A stretch of DNA of 64,000 nt from Streptomyces lasiicapitis. GTDB lineage: Bacteria > Actinomycetota > Actinomycetes > Streptomycetales > Streptomycetaceae. Positions within the stretch are counted from its first letter, which is position 1. Each line of letters starts with the position of its first letter. This document shows positions 8,152-19,200 of this stretch, one piece after another. A program made the position numbers and the translations under genes. The stretch is taken from positions 1 to 64,000 of the forward strand of contig NZ_BMNG01000015.1 in NCBI RefSeq assembly GCF_014646335.1, given 5' to 3'. The notes beneath the pieces were generated by a model. The model searched no databases, was not told where the DNA came from, and worked only from the letters and a program-made list of their open reading frames with translations.

Positions 8152-11100
8152 CTAATCTCCCAGATACTTCCATTGCAATCTGTTAATGAAGGCGGCGCGA
8201 CGGGCTCCCCCTGCGTTCCAGTCGTTGTTCGGATCCAATGCGCCTCCTGGACCATGGCATTGAGCGCAGAACTGATTGACGTTCTCCCCGTTCTGAGATC
8301 GCTGCATGTTCCTCTCCATCAACACCGGGTCGATGGCGACCCAGCCTTGTGGTCTCATCTCGTAGACCATGATGGGGACGGCAATTATCAGCCCAACGCC
8401 GGATGCGGCTGCGCCCACTTCTGCTACGCCTGCCGCGCCGAACGCTGCCCCACCAATCTGCAGGCCTCCACCTACCAGACTGGCGTTCCCACTCGTGATC
8501 TTCCCCGCGGTGACGATTCCGGGGTCCCTCTTTCTGTCCACGCTGGCGAGCATGAATACGCCGCCGACGGAATTCAGGGCGCCCGCGCCGCCGACGAACC
8601 ATCGCGCCGACGAACTCATCCCCGCTGCTTCAGAGAAAGGCAAAGCAGACGGTCCCGGTTCTCCCGTCATGACCCATCTTGCTTGTCTACCCGCCGCCTC
8701 TGCTACCTCCGCAGTGGTAGCACCTGGGTTCACGGCGCGTATCTGGTCTTCGATTTGAGGAATGAGGAATCGATCGGCGAACTTGTGTTCGTTGCCGTAG
8801 ACACTCCCGCTCAGGGCAGAGTATGTCGTTCCTCCCCCAGCGGGATCAACCAGCAGCGTGGTGGCAGGCAATGCGTTGCGGGACTGTAACGGCGACAGGT
8901 TCAGGTTCATCACGGCCGGGTCCATGTTCGAGGCCGCCGCGCTTAGCTCTTTCGTCCAATGCTGCACCTGTGTCCCGGGGGGCATCACGTTGGCGAGTCG
9001 ATAGGCTTGCCGTGCCTGTGCAGCGGCCGCAGCAAAATCAGTTCCAGGCGCCGCCACAGGCATGCCAGCGGCGGCCACCGGGGATGACGGAGCGGCGGAG
9101 CGCAGGAGAGTGCCGGCCAAGGAGAGTCCCCCGCCGACGCTGGAGGAGCTCGACGAGAGGGAAGAGCCGGGTGGCGACAGGTTGCGCTCACTCTCCGGGA
9201 GCGACTGCTGCAGCGCCGCTTCACGCGCCGTGGGCTGCGTGGGGTCGATGCACGACTGCAGTGTCGGATCGCAGGTCGTCCCGGTCGGGTCGCTGAATGT
9301 CAGCGGGTTGTTCCGGCCGTAGGAGAAGAGATTCACTCCGTCGGCCATGCTGTCCGGGTCGGCGCTTGTCCAGCGTCCCAGCCACGGCGGGTAGTACCTC
9401 GCCCCGTGATAGTAGAAGCCGCTCTCCTCGTCTCGCTCCTTCCCCGTGTAGCGATACCGCTTCGTCGTTTCCGTCTGGCTGCGCACGGCTTGATAGGTCG
9501 AGGCGCCGTAGGGTGCGTATTCCTCGTAGGAGATGATCTGCGCGTGATCGTCCAGCTCGAGACTGGTCGAGCCGAGATGGTTGCCGAGCTGATACCGGAT
9601 GAGACGCCTCGGCGCCTGGTCGCTTCCCGCGCGGTCGAGCGTGCGCGTCTCGACGAGCGCCAGGCGGCCGGTGTCGTCCATCACGTGCAGCGTCTCGCGC
9701 TCGAACGTCGACGTCTGTTCGCCGTCGAGGTTCTCGCGCCTGCGAAACAGCTCGAACCCGCCGAGGTAGATGCGCTCTTCGACGAGGCTCGATGTTTTCT
9801 CCCAAACCTTGCGCACGCGCTGGCCGGAGGCGTCGTAGACGTAGTAGGCTCTGCCGCCGCCACCAAGATCCGTCTCGTGCAGCTGATCCCTGTAGTCCCA
9901 GCGCATGTTGGGTTCCGGTGAGCCGCTGCCGAGGTGCGGCATACGAAGCATGTTGCCGTGGGCGTCGTAACCATCGGCGCCGGTGCTGTACGTCTCTGTC
10001 GTCGCCCCGATCGTGGTGCTTGTCAGGCGGTTACTCTGCTTCCCAGGCTCGAGCTGGCTCGTCTCATCGTAGGCGTAGGTCCTCGTCCACCCGGATCGAG
10101 CCGGATCACTGCCGCGGTGTTGCATCGAGAGGATGTTGCCCGCGACGTCGTAGGCGTACCGCTCGAGGTAGTGCCCCATCGCGTTGCCGTCGTTGGGGTG
10201 CGGCAAGCCGACGCGTGGGGCGTCGTCGTAGGAGTACGCGTTCGGCGTGCCCGCCTGCCCCACGTGCTCGCGCCCCGTGGCCTCGATCAGTCGGTAGATG
10301 GCGTCGTAGGTGTAGTCGGCGCTCGGCTCCACGCGGGTGTTGCGGAAGTAGATCGTCTGCTGGGCTTCGTCGCGGATGGAGGTGATGTTGCCCGCCGCGT
10401 CGTAGGCGTAGTGGAGATTCTGCACCTGGCAGCCTGGCCAGCCGGCCGGCGGCGGCTGCGGGCAATCGCCAGGAAATGTGGCGGCATCGCGGCGGGTGAG
10501 CAGTTGCGTGAGGCGGAAGGTCAGCAGGTCGTAGGTGTAGGTCGTCGTGGCGCCGTTGCCGTGGACGATCCGCACGCGTCGACCCTTGGCGTCGTAGTCG
10601 ATGTCTGTGACCGCGTGCAGGTCTGCTGTGGTGGGATCGAGGAGATGGCCTGGCTCGGCACGCTGGTCGAGCCAGGCATCTACCTGCTCCAGGAGGTTGG
10701 CGTCGTTGTAACGGTGCTGAACGACGTTGATCTCCGCCCCCGGCTGATCACTGTGCGGCGCGATCGACTGTGTCACACGGTTGAGGGCGTCGTAGCGGGT
10801 GTGGCCCGTAAACGTCTGCGGCTCCAGCGGCAGGGCCCCGGACCAATCCAGCACCGCGCTGTACTCCACCGCCAGACGGCGGCGGCTTTCCAGCAGATTG
10901 CCTTTGAAATCGAAGCGGTCGCTCGCGACGACGCCTGCCTGGTCGTCGACCTCGGCTACCTTGCCGCGCAGGTTGTCGTCCTCCGGGTTCGGGCGTCCCT
11001 CACCGTAGATGTTCCGCACGACGACCAGCTCCGGGCCTCCGGCTTCGCCCAGCAAGGAATCTGTTGGCCGCCGCAGCGGGTCGTAGGCGATCCGCATGCG

Positions 11101-14100
11101 GCGGTCGCGGCTATCCCAGGCGTAGAGCGACTTGCCCGCGACATCGTTCAGCATCCAGCGCTCGCCGGCCTCCATGCTGGCTTGGTGGACCGGGTTGCCG
11201 AGCATGTCGTAGGCGTAGCGCATGACGACGCGATCTCTGGCGTCGATGATCTCGCGCTGGTTGCCTTCGATGTCGAGGAAGACGCGCGTCGCGTGGATTT
11301 GCTCGACGGGCGGATCCGTTGTCGGCGTATCGCTGTACTTGGCCTTGTTGGAGGCCACCGTGAGGAAGGTGCGGCCCAGCGGGTCGGTGTGGGCGACGGT
11401 CGGCGTCGCAGAATGAACTCGCGTCTTCTCGGCGGCCCGCGTCTCGTTCGCGCGATCGGTCGGGTCCGGATAGCGCGCCGCAAAGGCTGCTCCGTTGGCC
11501 GTATCGGTGCGCAGCGCGTGCCAGGTCGGCAGGTAGTCGGCGTTCGGTAGGCGGGCGAAGAAGTCGGCCACATCGGCATCGGTCTTGGGGTCGGCGATCA
11601 GGACCGTGTCGTTGACGTCCCAGGTCTCCTGTCGCCAGGTGTCGAAGATGGCCTTGTCCCAGGTGTGCTCGGGGTGCAGGGTCGCGATCGTTCGTTCGAC
11701 CGGGTCGTAGAAGAGTACGGGGCTCACGCCGATCTTGACGTCGAACTCGAAGTGGTGGGTGTCGGTGAAGAACGGCTCGTACTGGCGGACGGGCTTGCCC
11801 TTGTTGTTGAAGACCGTCCAGTCGCTGCCGACCCAACGAGGGCTCACATCGTGCGGCGTCGTCAGGGGGTGGTCGTCCGGGCCCAGGATGATTCTGCCAC
11901 TGTCGTCGCGTCGGGGCACGGGACCTGACTCGGCCTGGATCTTCTTCTGGATCTCCCGGCCGAAGCCGTCGGAGTACGAGAGGCTGACCTGGATCTTTGA
12001 CTGCTGGCCCGCCGGAAGGTCGCTCAGGTGGGTCTCGCGGGCGATGGTGGCGGCCACGGCGGGCGGCTTCGTGGCTGGGTCGGGTTCGCGCCAGTACGCG
12101 GTCAGGTCATAGATCACGCGGGTGGTGGCGTCGGCGAGCAGGGTTGCCGCGACCGGGCCCCTCGGATCGGCCAGGAACTGGTCGATCTCGGCGTGGGTGA
12201 GGTCGGGGGCGAACCCGTCCAGCGCATCACCCTCCACTGCGGCCGGCGTTGGCTTGCCCATGACCGCGGTGCCGACGACCATGCCGAGGGCGTCGAAAGC
12301 GACCGCTGACCGGTTGCGGTTGGCATCCATCAACAGCTCGGGCTGCAGCACACGGTAGTCCTGCGCGCGACGGACGAGCCGCTGATCGGGGCCGGCGTCC
12401 CGCTCACCTGCAGTGACCCGGTTGTCCAGCGCGTCGCGCGTCTCTTCGACCAGGAGGTCGTACGCGTCGTAGGCCACGAAGCTCTCGGAACTGACCGCAT
12501 CGGTATGGAATGGATCGCGGTACCGGTGTGGCAGGAAGAAGTGCTGCCGGGCGTACGCCAGCTCCTGTGCGGGCGTGTCGCCCGAGTCGCTGGAATAGAA
12601 GACCCGCCCGGACGGAATCCACCAGTTGCCGTCGCTCTCGGTGTGCACGTAGCGGCCTTCGTTCGCCAGCATCGCGTCGAGGACGCGGCCGCCGTAGACC
12701 TCGGCGACCAGGCCTGGCGTGAAGGCGAGCTTGTAGCTTTCGTAGGGCAGCGCCAGCGACTGCAGCACGCCTTGCGGTAGAGACCCGCTGAGGTCGTTGC
12801 GCCGGTAGTAGGTGCGCACGTGCTCGATCAGACGCTTTTCCAGACGGCCGGGGGTGGCCTCCTGCTCGTAGTCGAGCGGAACGGCCGTGGACGCCGCCTC
12901 CAGGACTTCGTTGAAGGTGAAGCGGCCGCGCCCCGGCAACAGCCTCAGGCCGGTCAGCTCGTGGGTGCGCGACTCGCACGAAACCGGTATGCGGTGATGA
13001 TCGGCCTCATCGACAGCATTCGTATAGGTGGTCTCGGTCGCCGAAATCCAGGTCTTCGCCTGCGCCGCCTGAGCGATCGGGTCCAGTGCCGGGTCTGGTT
13101 GACGCCGTCCGTATCCCACGGTGGCCGACTGTTCCACGTTCCCGTAGTCGTCGACCGCGAGCGTGAACGCGTGAGTGGTGCGCGGATCCGTCGGAATGCG
13201 TTCGTAGTGGCGGGAGATCGCCTCCAGAGGGTGGGTGAGGAATACGGCATGCCGGTTCGGGCCGCGGTCCTGCAGCAACCGGATCGTCAGGTTCTGCTCC
13301 GTGACCGTGTACGGGTGGACGGACTGCGGTGTGCCGTCGTCGGCGTAGACCTCCTGGCGCAGCATGGATCCCTTCAGGGCCCGGCAGGCCTCGCGCCGTG
13401 CGCCGGTGTCGAGCCCCTGCGGCAGCACCGTGTCGGGCAGCAGCATCGCTGCTGCCTCGGCGTCGGTCAGCCCCGGTTCGCGGTAGTACTCGGTGGCGAG
13501 GTGGGCCGAGACTTGTTCGCCCGGGCGGAAGACCCCGGTGTGGTACCAGGTCACCGTACGTGCTGGCGGCACGTGGGAGGCCTCGTCCTCGTTCGTCGCC
13601 GCGGTGCCCCGGGCCAGGTCCCGGTAGGTCTCGGTGTCCGACTGCTCGATGCGGCCGAATCCACGGAACTCGCGTTCGACGCCGTCGAAGTATCCGTGGG
13701 CGTAGCGGAACCGGCTGACGAACCGGTTGCCACTGATCCGGTCGATGGTCTCAACCCTGCTGACGCAGTGCACGGGGAACGGAAGCCGGGTGGCCCACGG
13801 CCGGCCGGCCTTCAGATCATGGAGGTAGAAGCGGGTGGACGGCGCGTACTCGACCGCGGTCTCGCTGCCGAGGTTGTTGACCGACCGGATGAGGAGATGC
13901 GGTTTGGTGCCGCCCATCAGGTCGATGTACCGCACCGGCGTCCGGCTGTCTGCGGGCGCAGGCGAAGACCACACGAGGCAGGCCGTGCCGTTGCCGAGCA
14001 GATCCGCGACCTGGACCGCGCTGAACTGACTGACGGGCGGAAAGCCCCGCAGGCGAAGCGGATCCGTCAATCGGTTGCCGGATTCATTGACATACAGCCG

Positions 14101-16209
14101 TACGCCGTCGCGGCCGAGGTAGATGATGTCCGTCGCGTTCGAGCCGTCGATGTCGGCGAGCCGGATCCGCCGCTGGTCGAAGGCCTCCGTAGTGTCGAAC
14201 CAGGGCGAGTTGCGCAGGATGATGCGCGCCCCGAACCGGCCGTGCCCCAGACTCGGCCAGTAGGCGACCTGCCCGTTGCGGATCCGCACCAGGTCGACGA
14301 GCCCGTCGCCGGACATGTCGGCCAGGTACACCGCCTGCTCGGCGTCGGCGAAGACCAGTCGCGGCCCAGCACCATCATCGTCCGGCTGCGGAACCCGTTG
14401 TCCGGCGGCGAACCCGCCTTCACCAAGCGATCCGTACCAGGTGAACGAGTCACCTTCAGTGACCAGGATGTCGGCCAGTCCGTCGCTGGTCAGGTCGACG
14501 AACCGCAGATTCGGATCATCGAACCGGACCGCGGGGACAGCGCAAAGTGCTCGGTACGCCGTCCAGCTGCCGTCCTCAGTGCGGCTGCTGAAACCCGGCG
14601 AAGGCCCGTCCAGCACGGCGGCGTCCAGGCGTCCGTCGCCCTGCAGGTCCAACAGTTGACCGCGGCCGGTGCCCGGAGTGACCGCGGCGGGCGCATCGCG
14701 CAGCGGAGTCAGCGGCCCGAGCCGACCGTCACCGAGATTCGCCTTCCAGTACCAGGTTCCGCTCTGCACCGTCAGCGCCCCCGGCAGGCCGACGCCGTCC
14801 AGGTCGATCCACTGGTAGACGTGCCCATCAAGGCCAATCGGCAAGTTGCGCTGGCTCTCGTCGTCCAAGGTGTGCACGGTCTGGTCGATCGTCGGCTTGC
14901 TGTAGGTGAACTCGACCGGCGGCATGGAACTGCGCAGGTACCGGCCGTCCGGCTGGCGGAGGTAGCCGGACTGGGTGACCGACATCAGGAACGACGCGAT
15001 GCGCGTGCTCCCTTGATGGGCGAGTTGCTCCTCGGGAGCCACTTGGCTGTCGGCCTTGAGGTCGCGGTAGCCGAACTCGGTCGACCGGACCAGGTAGGGG
15101 TCGGGGCCGAGGTCCGGGATCCGGTGGAACATCAGCACGGCCGCGCAGCGGCGATGGGTCCGGATCTCGAATCCTGCCCGGTAGCTGGAGAACGGATCGG
15201 GCCGCACCGGCCACGTGCCGGACGCATCGACCGATGCGTCGGCGTAGTGGTGCTGTGCGTCCGCCGGCACTCCGGGATCGGGTGGGCGATGCGTGAGGTG
15301 ACCTTCGGCGTAGTCGAGAACGGCTTCGAACATCCAGTCGCTGGCATCGGCCTGGACCAGCCGCGAGGTCCGGTTGCCGTAGAAGATCCGCTTCAAATAC
15401 CGCATGCGGACGTGGTCTCGGACCGTACTGCCCGGCAGTGGCGGCTCGACGCCGCGGTCGTCCTCGGGCACGTACTCGTAGACGATCGCATTGCCCCGGT
15501 CGTCATAGCTCTCGCAGATCAGCCACTCAAAGGTCCGTGCACCGTCCTCGATCCGGCTCTCGAGGGTGCGGCCGTAGAGCGTGGTCACGTTGTCCCGGCT
15601 GATCGAACGCCAGTGTGTCTCGCCGGTCGCCGTGTCCACCCAGCGCTCGATCCGGGCGAAGAGCCCCTCGATCCGCGGGCGGTACCGGTGGACCCTGAAC
15701 CCCGGGAAGGTGGCGGTGTCGGCGTGCCGCGTGCCATCGGTGTTGAGCACCGGCACGAGATCCTCGGCACCGGAGAGGAGGAACACATCGGATTCGTCCG
15801 CATCCGCGTATCGCGGCAGTCCCTTGTCGGTCTTTCGCCTGATGGCCGGTGTGTTCAGGGACCAGCCGAATCCCCACACGCCGTTGCCGTTGCCGGAGTC
15901 ATAGCCGAGAGAGAGCGATGGCCCGAATCCGGACCGCCCGGGCGACAGCGGGATCGGGATGCTCATCGAGGCTGTGCCGGTCACCGGATTGGTGCCGAAT
16001 TTCTCGCCGATCCCCTTGATCGCGCCGCCTCCCTTCGGCGTGCTGATGACGGGAAGCGCGGGTTGCGGGCTCGCTCCGGTACCGGTCTCCGCGGTGCTGC
16101 CGGAACGAATGCCGGCGCCGGAGTAACCACTCGGTTGGCCCGGCGAAGGCGTGCCCGGCTGGCCCGGGTTCTCCGGGATCGCACCGGGCAGGGCTGGGCT
16201 GGCCATCAC
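8152..16209 (-). CDS. Tc toxin TcB-TcC-like fusion (SpvB/RHS) protein
   Basis: A 2685-residue protein. Domains in order: an SpvB-like N-terminus (about 60-330, with GSGFGPSLSLGYDS-type sequence), TcdB middle domains with repeated SGDGLVDLV-type integrin-like motifs, many RHS/YD repeats (YDAAGN, YDALNR), and an RHS core ending near residue 2306 (YRYTGKERDEESGFYYHGAR, later NPLTFSDPTGT). The last 380 residues are the variable region. In Tc toxins the TcB-TcC part forms a hollow shell that holds the autoproteolytically released C-terminal toxin and docks on the TcA pore. Here TcB and TcC are one polypeptide. The C-terminus has an HWTKELS...NLNLSPLQSR...NEHKFADR segment, Gly-rich hydrophobic stretches and a CAQCH motif. 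The GTG start overlaps the TcA stop by 4 bases, so the pair is translationally coupled. Confidence 0.9.
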   Translation of the reverse strand: MMASPALPGAIPENPGQPGTPSPGQPSGYSGAGIRSGSTAETGTGASPQPALPVISTPKGGGAIKGIGEKFGTNPVTGTASMSIPIPLSPGRSGFGPSLSLGYDSGNGNGVWGFGWSLNTPAIRRKTDKGLPRYADADESDVFLLSGAEDLVPVLNTDGTRHADTATFPGFRVHRYRPRIEGLFARIERWVDTATGETHWRSISRDNVTTLYGRTLESRIEDGARTFEWLICESYDDRGNAIVYEYVPEDDRGVEPPLPGSTVRDHVRMRYLKRIFYGNRTSRLVQADASDWMFEAVLDYAEGHLTHRPPDPGVPADAQHHYADASVDASGTWPVRPDPFSSYRAGFEIRTHRRCAAVLMFHRIPDLGPDPYLVRSTEFGYRDLKADSQVAPEEQLAHQGSTRIASFLMSVTQSGYLRQPDGRYLRSSMPPVEFTYSKPTIDQTVHTLDDESQRNLPIGLDGHVYQWIDLDGVGLPGALTVQSGTWYWKANLGDGRLGPLTPLRDAPAAVTPGTGRGQLLDLQGDGRLDAAVLDGPSPGFSSRTEDGSWTAYRALCAVPAVRFDDPNLRFVDLTSDGLADILVTEGDSFTWYGSLGEGGFAAGQRVPQPDDDGAGPRLVFADAEQAVYLADMSGDGLVDLVRIRNGQVAYWPSLGHGRFGARIILRNSPWFDTTEAFDQRRIRLADIDGSNATDIIYLGRDGVRLYVNESGNRLTDPLRLRGFPPVSQFSAVQVADLLGNGTACLVWSSPAPADSRTPVRYIDLMGGTKPHLLIRSVNNLGSETAVEYAPSTRFYLHDLKAGRPWATRLPFPVHCVSRVETIDRISGNRFVSRFRYAHGYFDGVEREFRGFGRIEQSDTETYRDLARGTAATNEDEASHVPPARTVTWYHTGVFRPGEQVSAHLATEYYREPGLTDAEAAAMLLPDTVLPQGLDTGARREACRALKGSMLRQEVYADDGTPQSVHPYTVTEQNLTIRLLQDRGPNRHAVFLTHPLEAISRHYERIPTDPRTTHAFTLAVDDYGNVEQSATVGYGRRQPDPALDPIAQAAQAKTWISATETTYTNAVDEADHHRIPVSCESRTHELTGLRLLPGRGRFTFNEVLEAASTAVPLDYEQEATPGRLEKRLIEHVRTYYRRNDLSGSLPQGVLQSLALPYESYKLAFTPGLVAEVYGGRVLDAMLANEGRYVHTESDGNWWIPSGRVFYSSDSGDTPAQELAYARQHFFLPHRYRDPFHTDAVSSESFVAYDAYDLLVEETRDALDNRVTAGERDAGPDQRLVRRAQDYRVLQPELLMDANRNRSAVAFDALGMVVGTAVMGKPTPAAVEGDALDGFAPDLTHAEIDQFLADPRGPVAATLLADATTRVIYDLTAYWREPDPATKPPAVAATIARETHLSDLPAGQQSKIQVSLSYSDGFGREIQKKIQAESGPVPRRDDSGRIILGPDDHPLTTPHDVSPRWVGSDWTVFNNKGKPVRQYEPFFTDTHHFEFDVKIGVSPVLFYDPVERTIATLHPEHTWDKAIFDTWRQETWDVNDTVLIADPKTDADVADFFARLPNADYLPTWHALRTDTANGAAFAARYPDPTDRANETRAAEKTRVHSATPTVAHTDPLGRTFLTVASNKAKYSDTPTTDPPVEQIHATRVFLDIEGNQREIIDARDRVVMRYAYDMLGNPVHQASMEAGERWMLNDVAGKSLYAWDSRDRRMRIAYDPLRRPTDSLLGEAGGPELVVVRNIYGEGRPNPEDDNLRGKVAEVDDQAGVVASDRFDFKGNLLESRRRLAVEYSAVLDWSGALPLEPQTFTGHTRYDALNRVTQSIAPHSDQPGAEINVVQHRYNDANLLEQVDAWLDQRAEPGHLLDPTTADLHAVTDIDYDAKGRRVRIVHGNGATTTYTYDLLTFRLTQLLTRRDAATFPGDCPQPPPAGWPGCQVQNLHYAYDAAGNITSIRDEAQQTIYFRNTRVEPSADYTYDAIYRLIEATGREHVGQAGTPNAYSYDDAPRVGLPHPNDGNAMGHYLERYAYDVAGNILSMQHRGSDPARSGWTRTYAYDETSQLEPGKQSNRLTSTTIGATTETYSTGADGYDAHGNMLRMPHLGSGSPEPNMRWDYRDQLHETDLGGGGRAYYVYDASGQRVRKVWEKTSSLVEERIYLGGFELFRRRENLDGEQTSTFERETLHVMDDTGRLALVETRTLDRAGSDQAPRRLIRYQLGNHLGSTSLELDDHAQIISYEEYAPYGASTYQAVRSQTETTKRYRYTGKERDEESGFYYHGARYYPPWLGRWTSADPDSMADGVNLFSYGRNNPLTFSDPTGTTCDPTLQSCIDPTQPTAREAALQQSLPESERNLSPPGSSLSSSSSSVGGGLSLAGTLLRSAAPSSPVAAAGMPVAAPGTDFAAAAAQARQAYRLANVMPPGTQVQHWTKELSAAASNMDPAVMNLNLSPLQSRNALPATTLLVDPAGGGTTYSALSGSVYGNEHKFADRFLIPQIEDQIRAVNPGATTAEVAEAAGRQARWVMTGEPGPSALPFSEAAGMSSSARWFVGGAGALNSVGGVFMLASVDRKRDPGIVTAGKITSGNASLVGGGLQIGGAAFGAAGVAEVGAAASGVGLIIAVPIMVYEMRPQGWVAIDPVLMERNMQRSQNGENVNQFCAQCHGPGGALDPNNDWNAGGARRAAFINRLQWKYLGD

Positions 16210-19200
16210 CGGAGGGTGAAGCGCTCGACGACCCAGACCTGGCTGATGCTCGCTGTGAGATCGGCGATGTTCAGCTTCAGGCTGGTCACGGGCGCTCCGA
16301 CATCATGCGCCGCGAAGACGGCAAGGGCATCTCCGGCCGGCGCACCGGCTGTGAAGGAAACATCGACGCCCCCCTGGACGGCAGTGACCTGGTCCGGCGT
16401 GAGATCGCCTTCAACGAACAGGTAGATGTCGCTGGCCACGACCTCCTCCGGGTCCCGCCCCTGGGTGTAGAACGGCAGGGTGCGCGTGATGTCGGGCAGC
16501 TCGACGACCCGCTCGGTGGCGGCCGCCGGTGGGTGCATCCCGGCGTACCAGGCATCCGCGAACTCGTTGATCACGTCGAAAGCCGTGAAGAGCCCTTCGG
16601 TCTGGCTCAGGTCCTCGACGTCCTTGCCCCAGTCGAGCAGAGCACCCTCCGCCGCCGTGCGCAGCGCGTCGCCGCCGTCTCGGCTTGTGTACCGCAGCCG
16701 CATGGTGACATCGGTGATGGACCGGTAGTCGAACTGGCGGAAGTTCCGGGGGAGTTCGAGCCGCCAGGAGCTGATCACGCCGGCGCCCTCCCCGAACAGG
16801 AAGCGCTCGCTGTTCAGGTTGAGGTCGAAGGCGCCGCTCTCCGATTCGGCCGAGCTGAACGCTGCCGCGGTGAGCGGAATGTTGGTGGTGGCGAAGCGCG
16901 GATCGTCCTCATCGGTGCTCTGCGGGTAATCACCTGCGTTCCTGGCCTCCGGTGTGGCCCGGTACTGGTGCTTGAGCAGCCTGACGGTCGCGTTCAGTCC
17001 GGTGTGGGGGCCGATCGTGCACGGGATGCTCAGGCCCACGGTCTTGATCCGACGCTGGTAGTGCCCGCAGTAGTCCATGTCGAAAAGAACTTCCGGCAGC
17101 GAGAACTCACAGACACCGGTCTCGCGCAGGGTCATCAAGGCGGCGGGATCGAGCTGGCGCAGCGAGATCGACTTGGTGATCTCGAAGTCGTGGCCGCGGG
17201 AGTTCTGGTAGGCCGACTCCAGTTGTTTCAGCCCCTGCCAGAGCTTTTCCCCGGCGAGCAGCCCGTCCCGGGCCGGATCCCAGTAGCCGAACTGGATGAA
17301 CCCCGGGCCTGTGTAGGCACGTTCGAAGCGGAACAGTTTCTCGGCCTTCTTCGCCAGCTCGTAGGCGAGTGTGTAGGCCTGATAGTGCAGGCCACTGAGC
17401 TGGCCTTCCATCCAGGTGTAAAGCGCCGGCCCGCTGTATTTGCTCTCCAGGAAGTCCAGCACCGCCTGCGAGTTGTCGATCGCGGCCTGCTGGTTGGTGA
17501 TCTCCTTGCTGGCGATGTCGATCCGGATGTCCTGCGCGACCATCTGCTTGTCGATGTTGGTGATCTCGTGCCCGGCGATGTTCGCCTGCTGGACCCGTTC
17601 CTGCAGCTGCCTCTGCAGGGCCGCCTTGCGCCCGGCGTTGGTCGACTCGAACGACGTGCTATTGGCCGCGACCTGCAGCTCGCGCGCGATGGCCTGGGTG
17701 CCATTGCCGAGATTCGCACCACCCCACTTGATTCCAGCGCCGACGCCGATCGGCGCCGCCTCGAGGGCAAAATTCGGGATGGCATGGAACACGCTGGCCA
17801 GTGCCTCGATGTGCCCGATCACGGTTTGCCAGTCCCGCGCCTCGGCGGCCTTGTCCAGCTCCAGCTTCTCAAGCGCATTGACCTTGAGCCCACCGACGTC
17901 CACCGGAGCCTCGATGAGGTCGGGTAGTTCAGCGTAATCGGTGGTCTCGCTGGGCAGCTTCGACAGATCCTCACCGAGCAGGTTCAACTGGTGGGTGAGC
18001 CGGTACACGGCCGCCCCCCGGCTCGCCGCCAGGGTGTCCCGCGCCTTGGTGGCCTCTTCCAGTTGCTGCGTGCGCACCTCCATGACCAGGCCGTTGATCG
18101 CGTGTTCGTGAACTGTCCGCAGATGCTGGAGTGCCTCACCGTCGCCCTTCTCCTTCGCCGCGATGAATGCCGCGCCGAGCGATTTCAGCTCGCTGCAGCT
18201 CTCCAGCGCCTTCTGGATCAGGTATACGAATCGGTAGTCCGGGATCGGCGTGTCCAGATCGTTGAGCACGCTCGAGATACTCAGTCCTGCCGCTGCGGCC
18301 GCCACGAGCAGGTTCGGATCCAGTGGGGCCTCGAACAGGGGCAGTGGCGAGTAGACGCCGTTGATGTCCTGGCACGCGCGGATTTTCGCCAGTCGGTCGT
18401 CGATCGTCGTGCGCAGGGCTTGGATCTCGGGGTTGGCCGGGATGCAGAAGTACAGACTGGACGCCGACCCGAACAGGTTGGCCGGTTGCGGCTCGGTGAC
18501 CGGCTGGCCCTCCGGAAGATCCTTGGGGTCGGGCAGGTCGGGCTGGTTGGTGAACGGGAAGGCCAGCTCCAGATCGACCAGTGCATTGCTGAACGCGTCC
18601 CACCGGTCAAGCAGCGAGCGGTACGTCGCTGGCTCGGTCTTCCCGCGCTTGGGGATCTTCTGCCCGGCCGGGCCGTAGAGGTGTGACGCCATCACGTAGC
18701 ACTGGATGGCCATCGGGATGGTCTCGAGTGTGTTCTGCCGGAAGTAGTAGTCGCCGTACTCGATCCAGATCCGCACGTACTGCATGGCTGCCCAGCGTTT
18801 GTAGGCCGAGATGCGGCCGCGGGCCACGACATGCGGGTTGAACGGGTTGTCGCGCCATTCGCTGAGGTCCTGATCCGGTGTGTTCGGCTGCAGTCGCAGG
18901 AACAGGTCCTGGGCGTCTCGGTCGATCTCGGTCAGCCGCAGGGGAAGGAAGCGCCATACCGGATCTTGTTCGGTGCCTTTCGCCATCGGACTGACGATCC
19001 AGTGCATGACGCTCAGCGCGTCGTCGAACTGTCGCGCGGTGAGTAGTCGCTGTGCCAGCAGCATGAGGGCGTGGAAGCCGAGTTCCCAGGTGTAGAGGGA
19101 GACTGGCGACCGCAGTTCGTGGAAGAGCGAGACGGCGTTCTGCCCGTACTGGCCGTAGCGCTCGTCGAACGGTGCGGCCTGGAGGTAGTAACGGAACAGT

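Noticed and set aside
8155..8290. CAQCH considered as proof of a cytochrome c domain in the toxin
   Set aside because: A single CxxCH at the C-terminus without the rest of a cytochrome fold is not enough; kept only as an observation.
12820..16425. A 1201-codon open frame on the plus strand opposite the TcB-TcC gene
   Set aside because: It is antisense to a well-supported RHS protein, is made of low-complexity Arg/Gly/Val-rich sequence and has no domain. Long antisense frames are expected in high-GC DNA.
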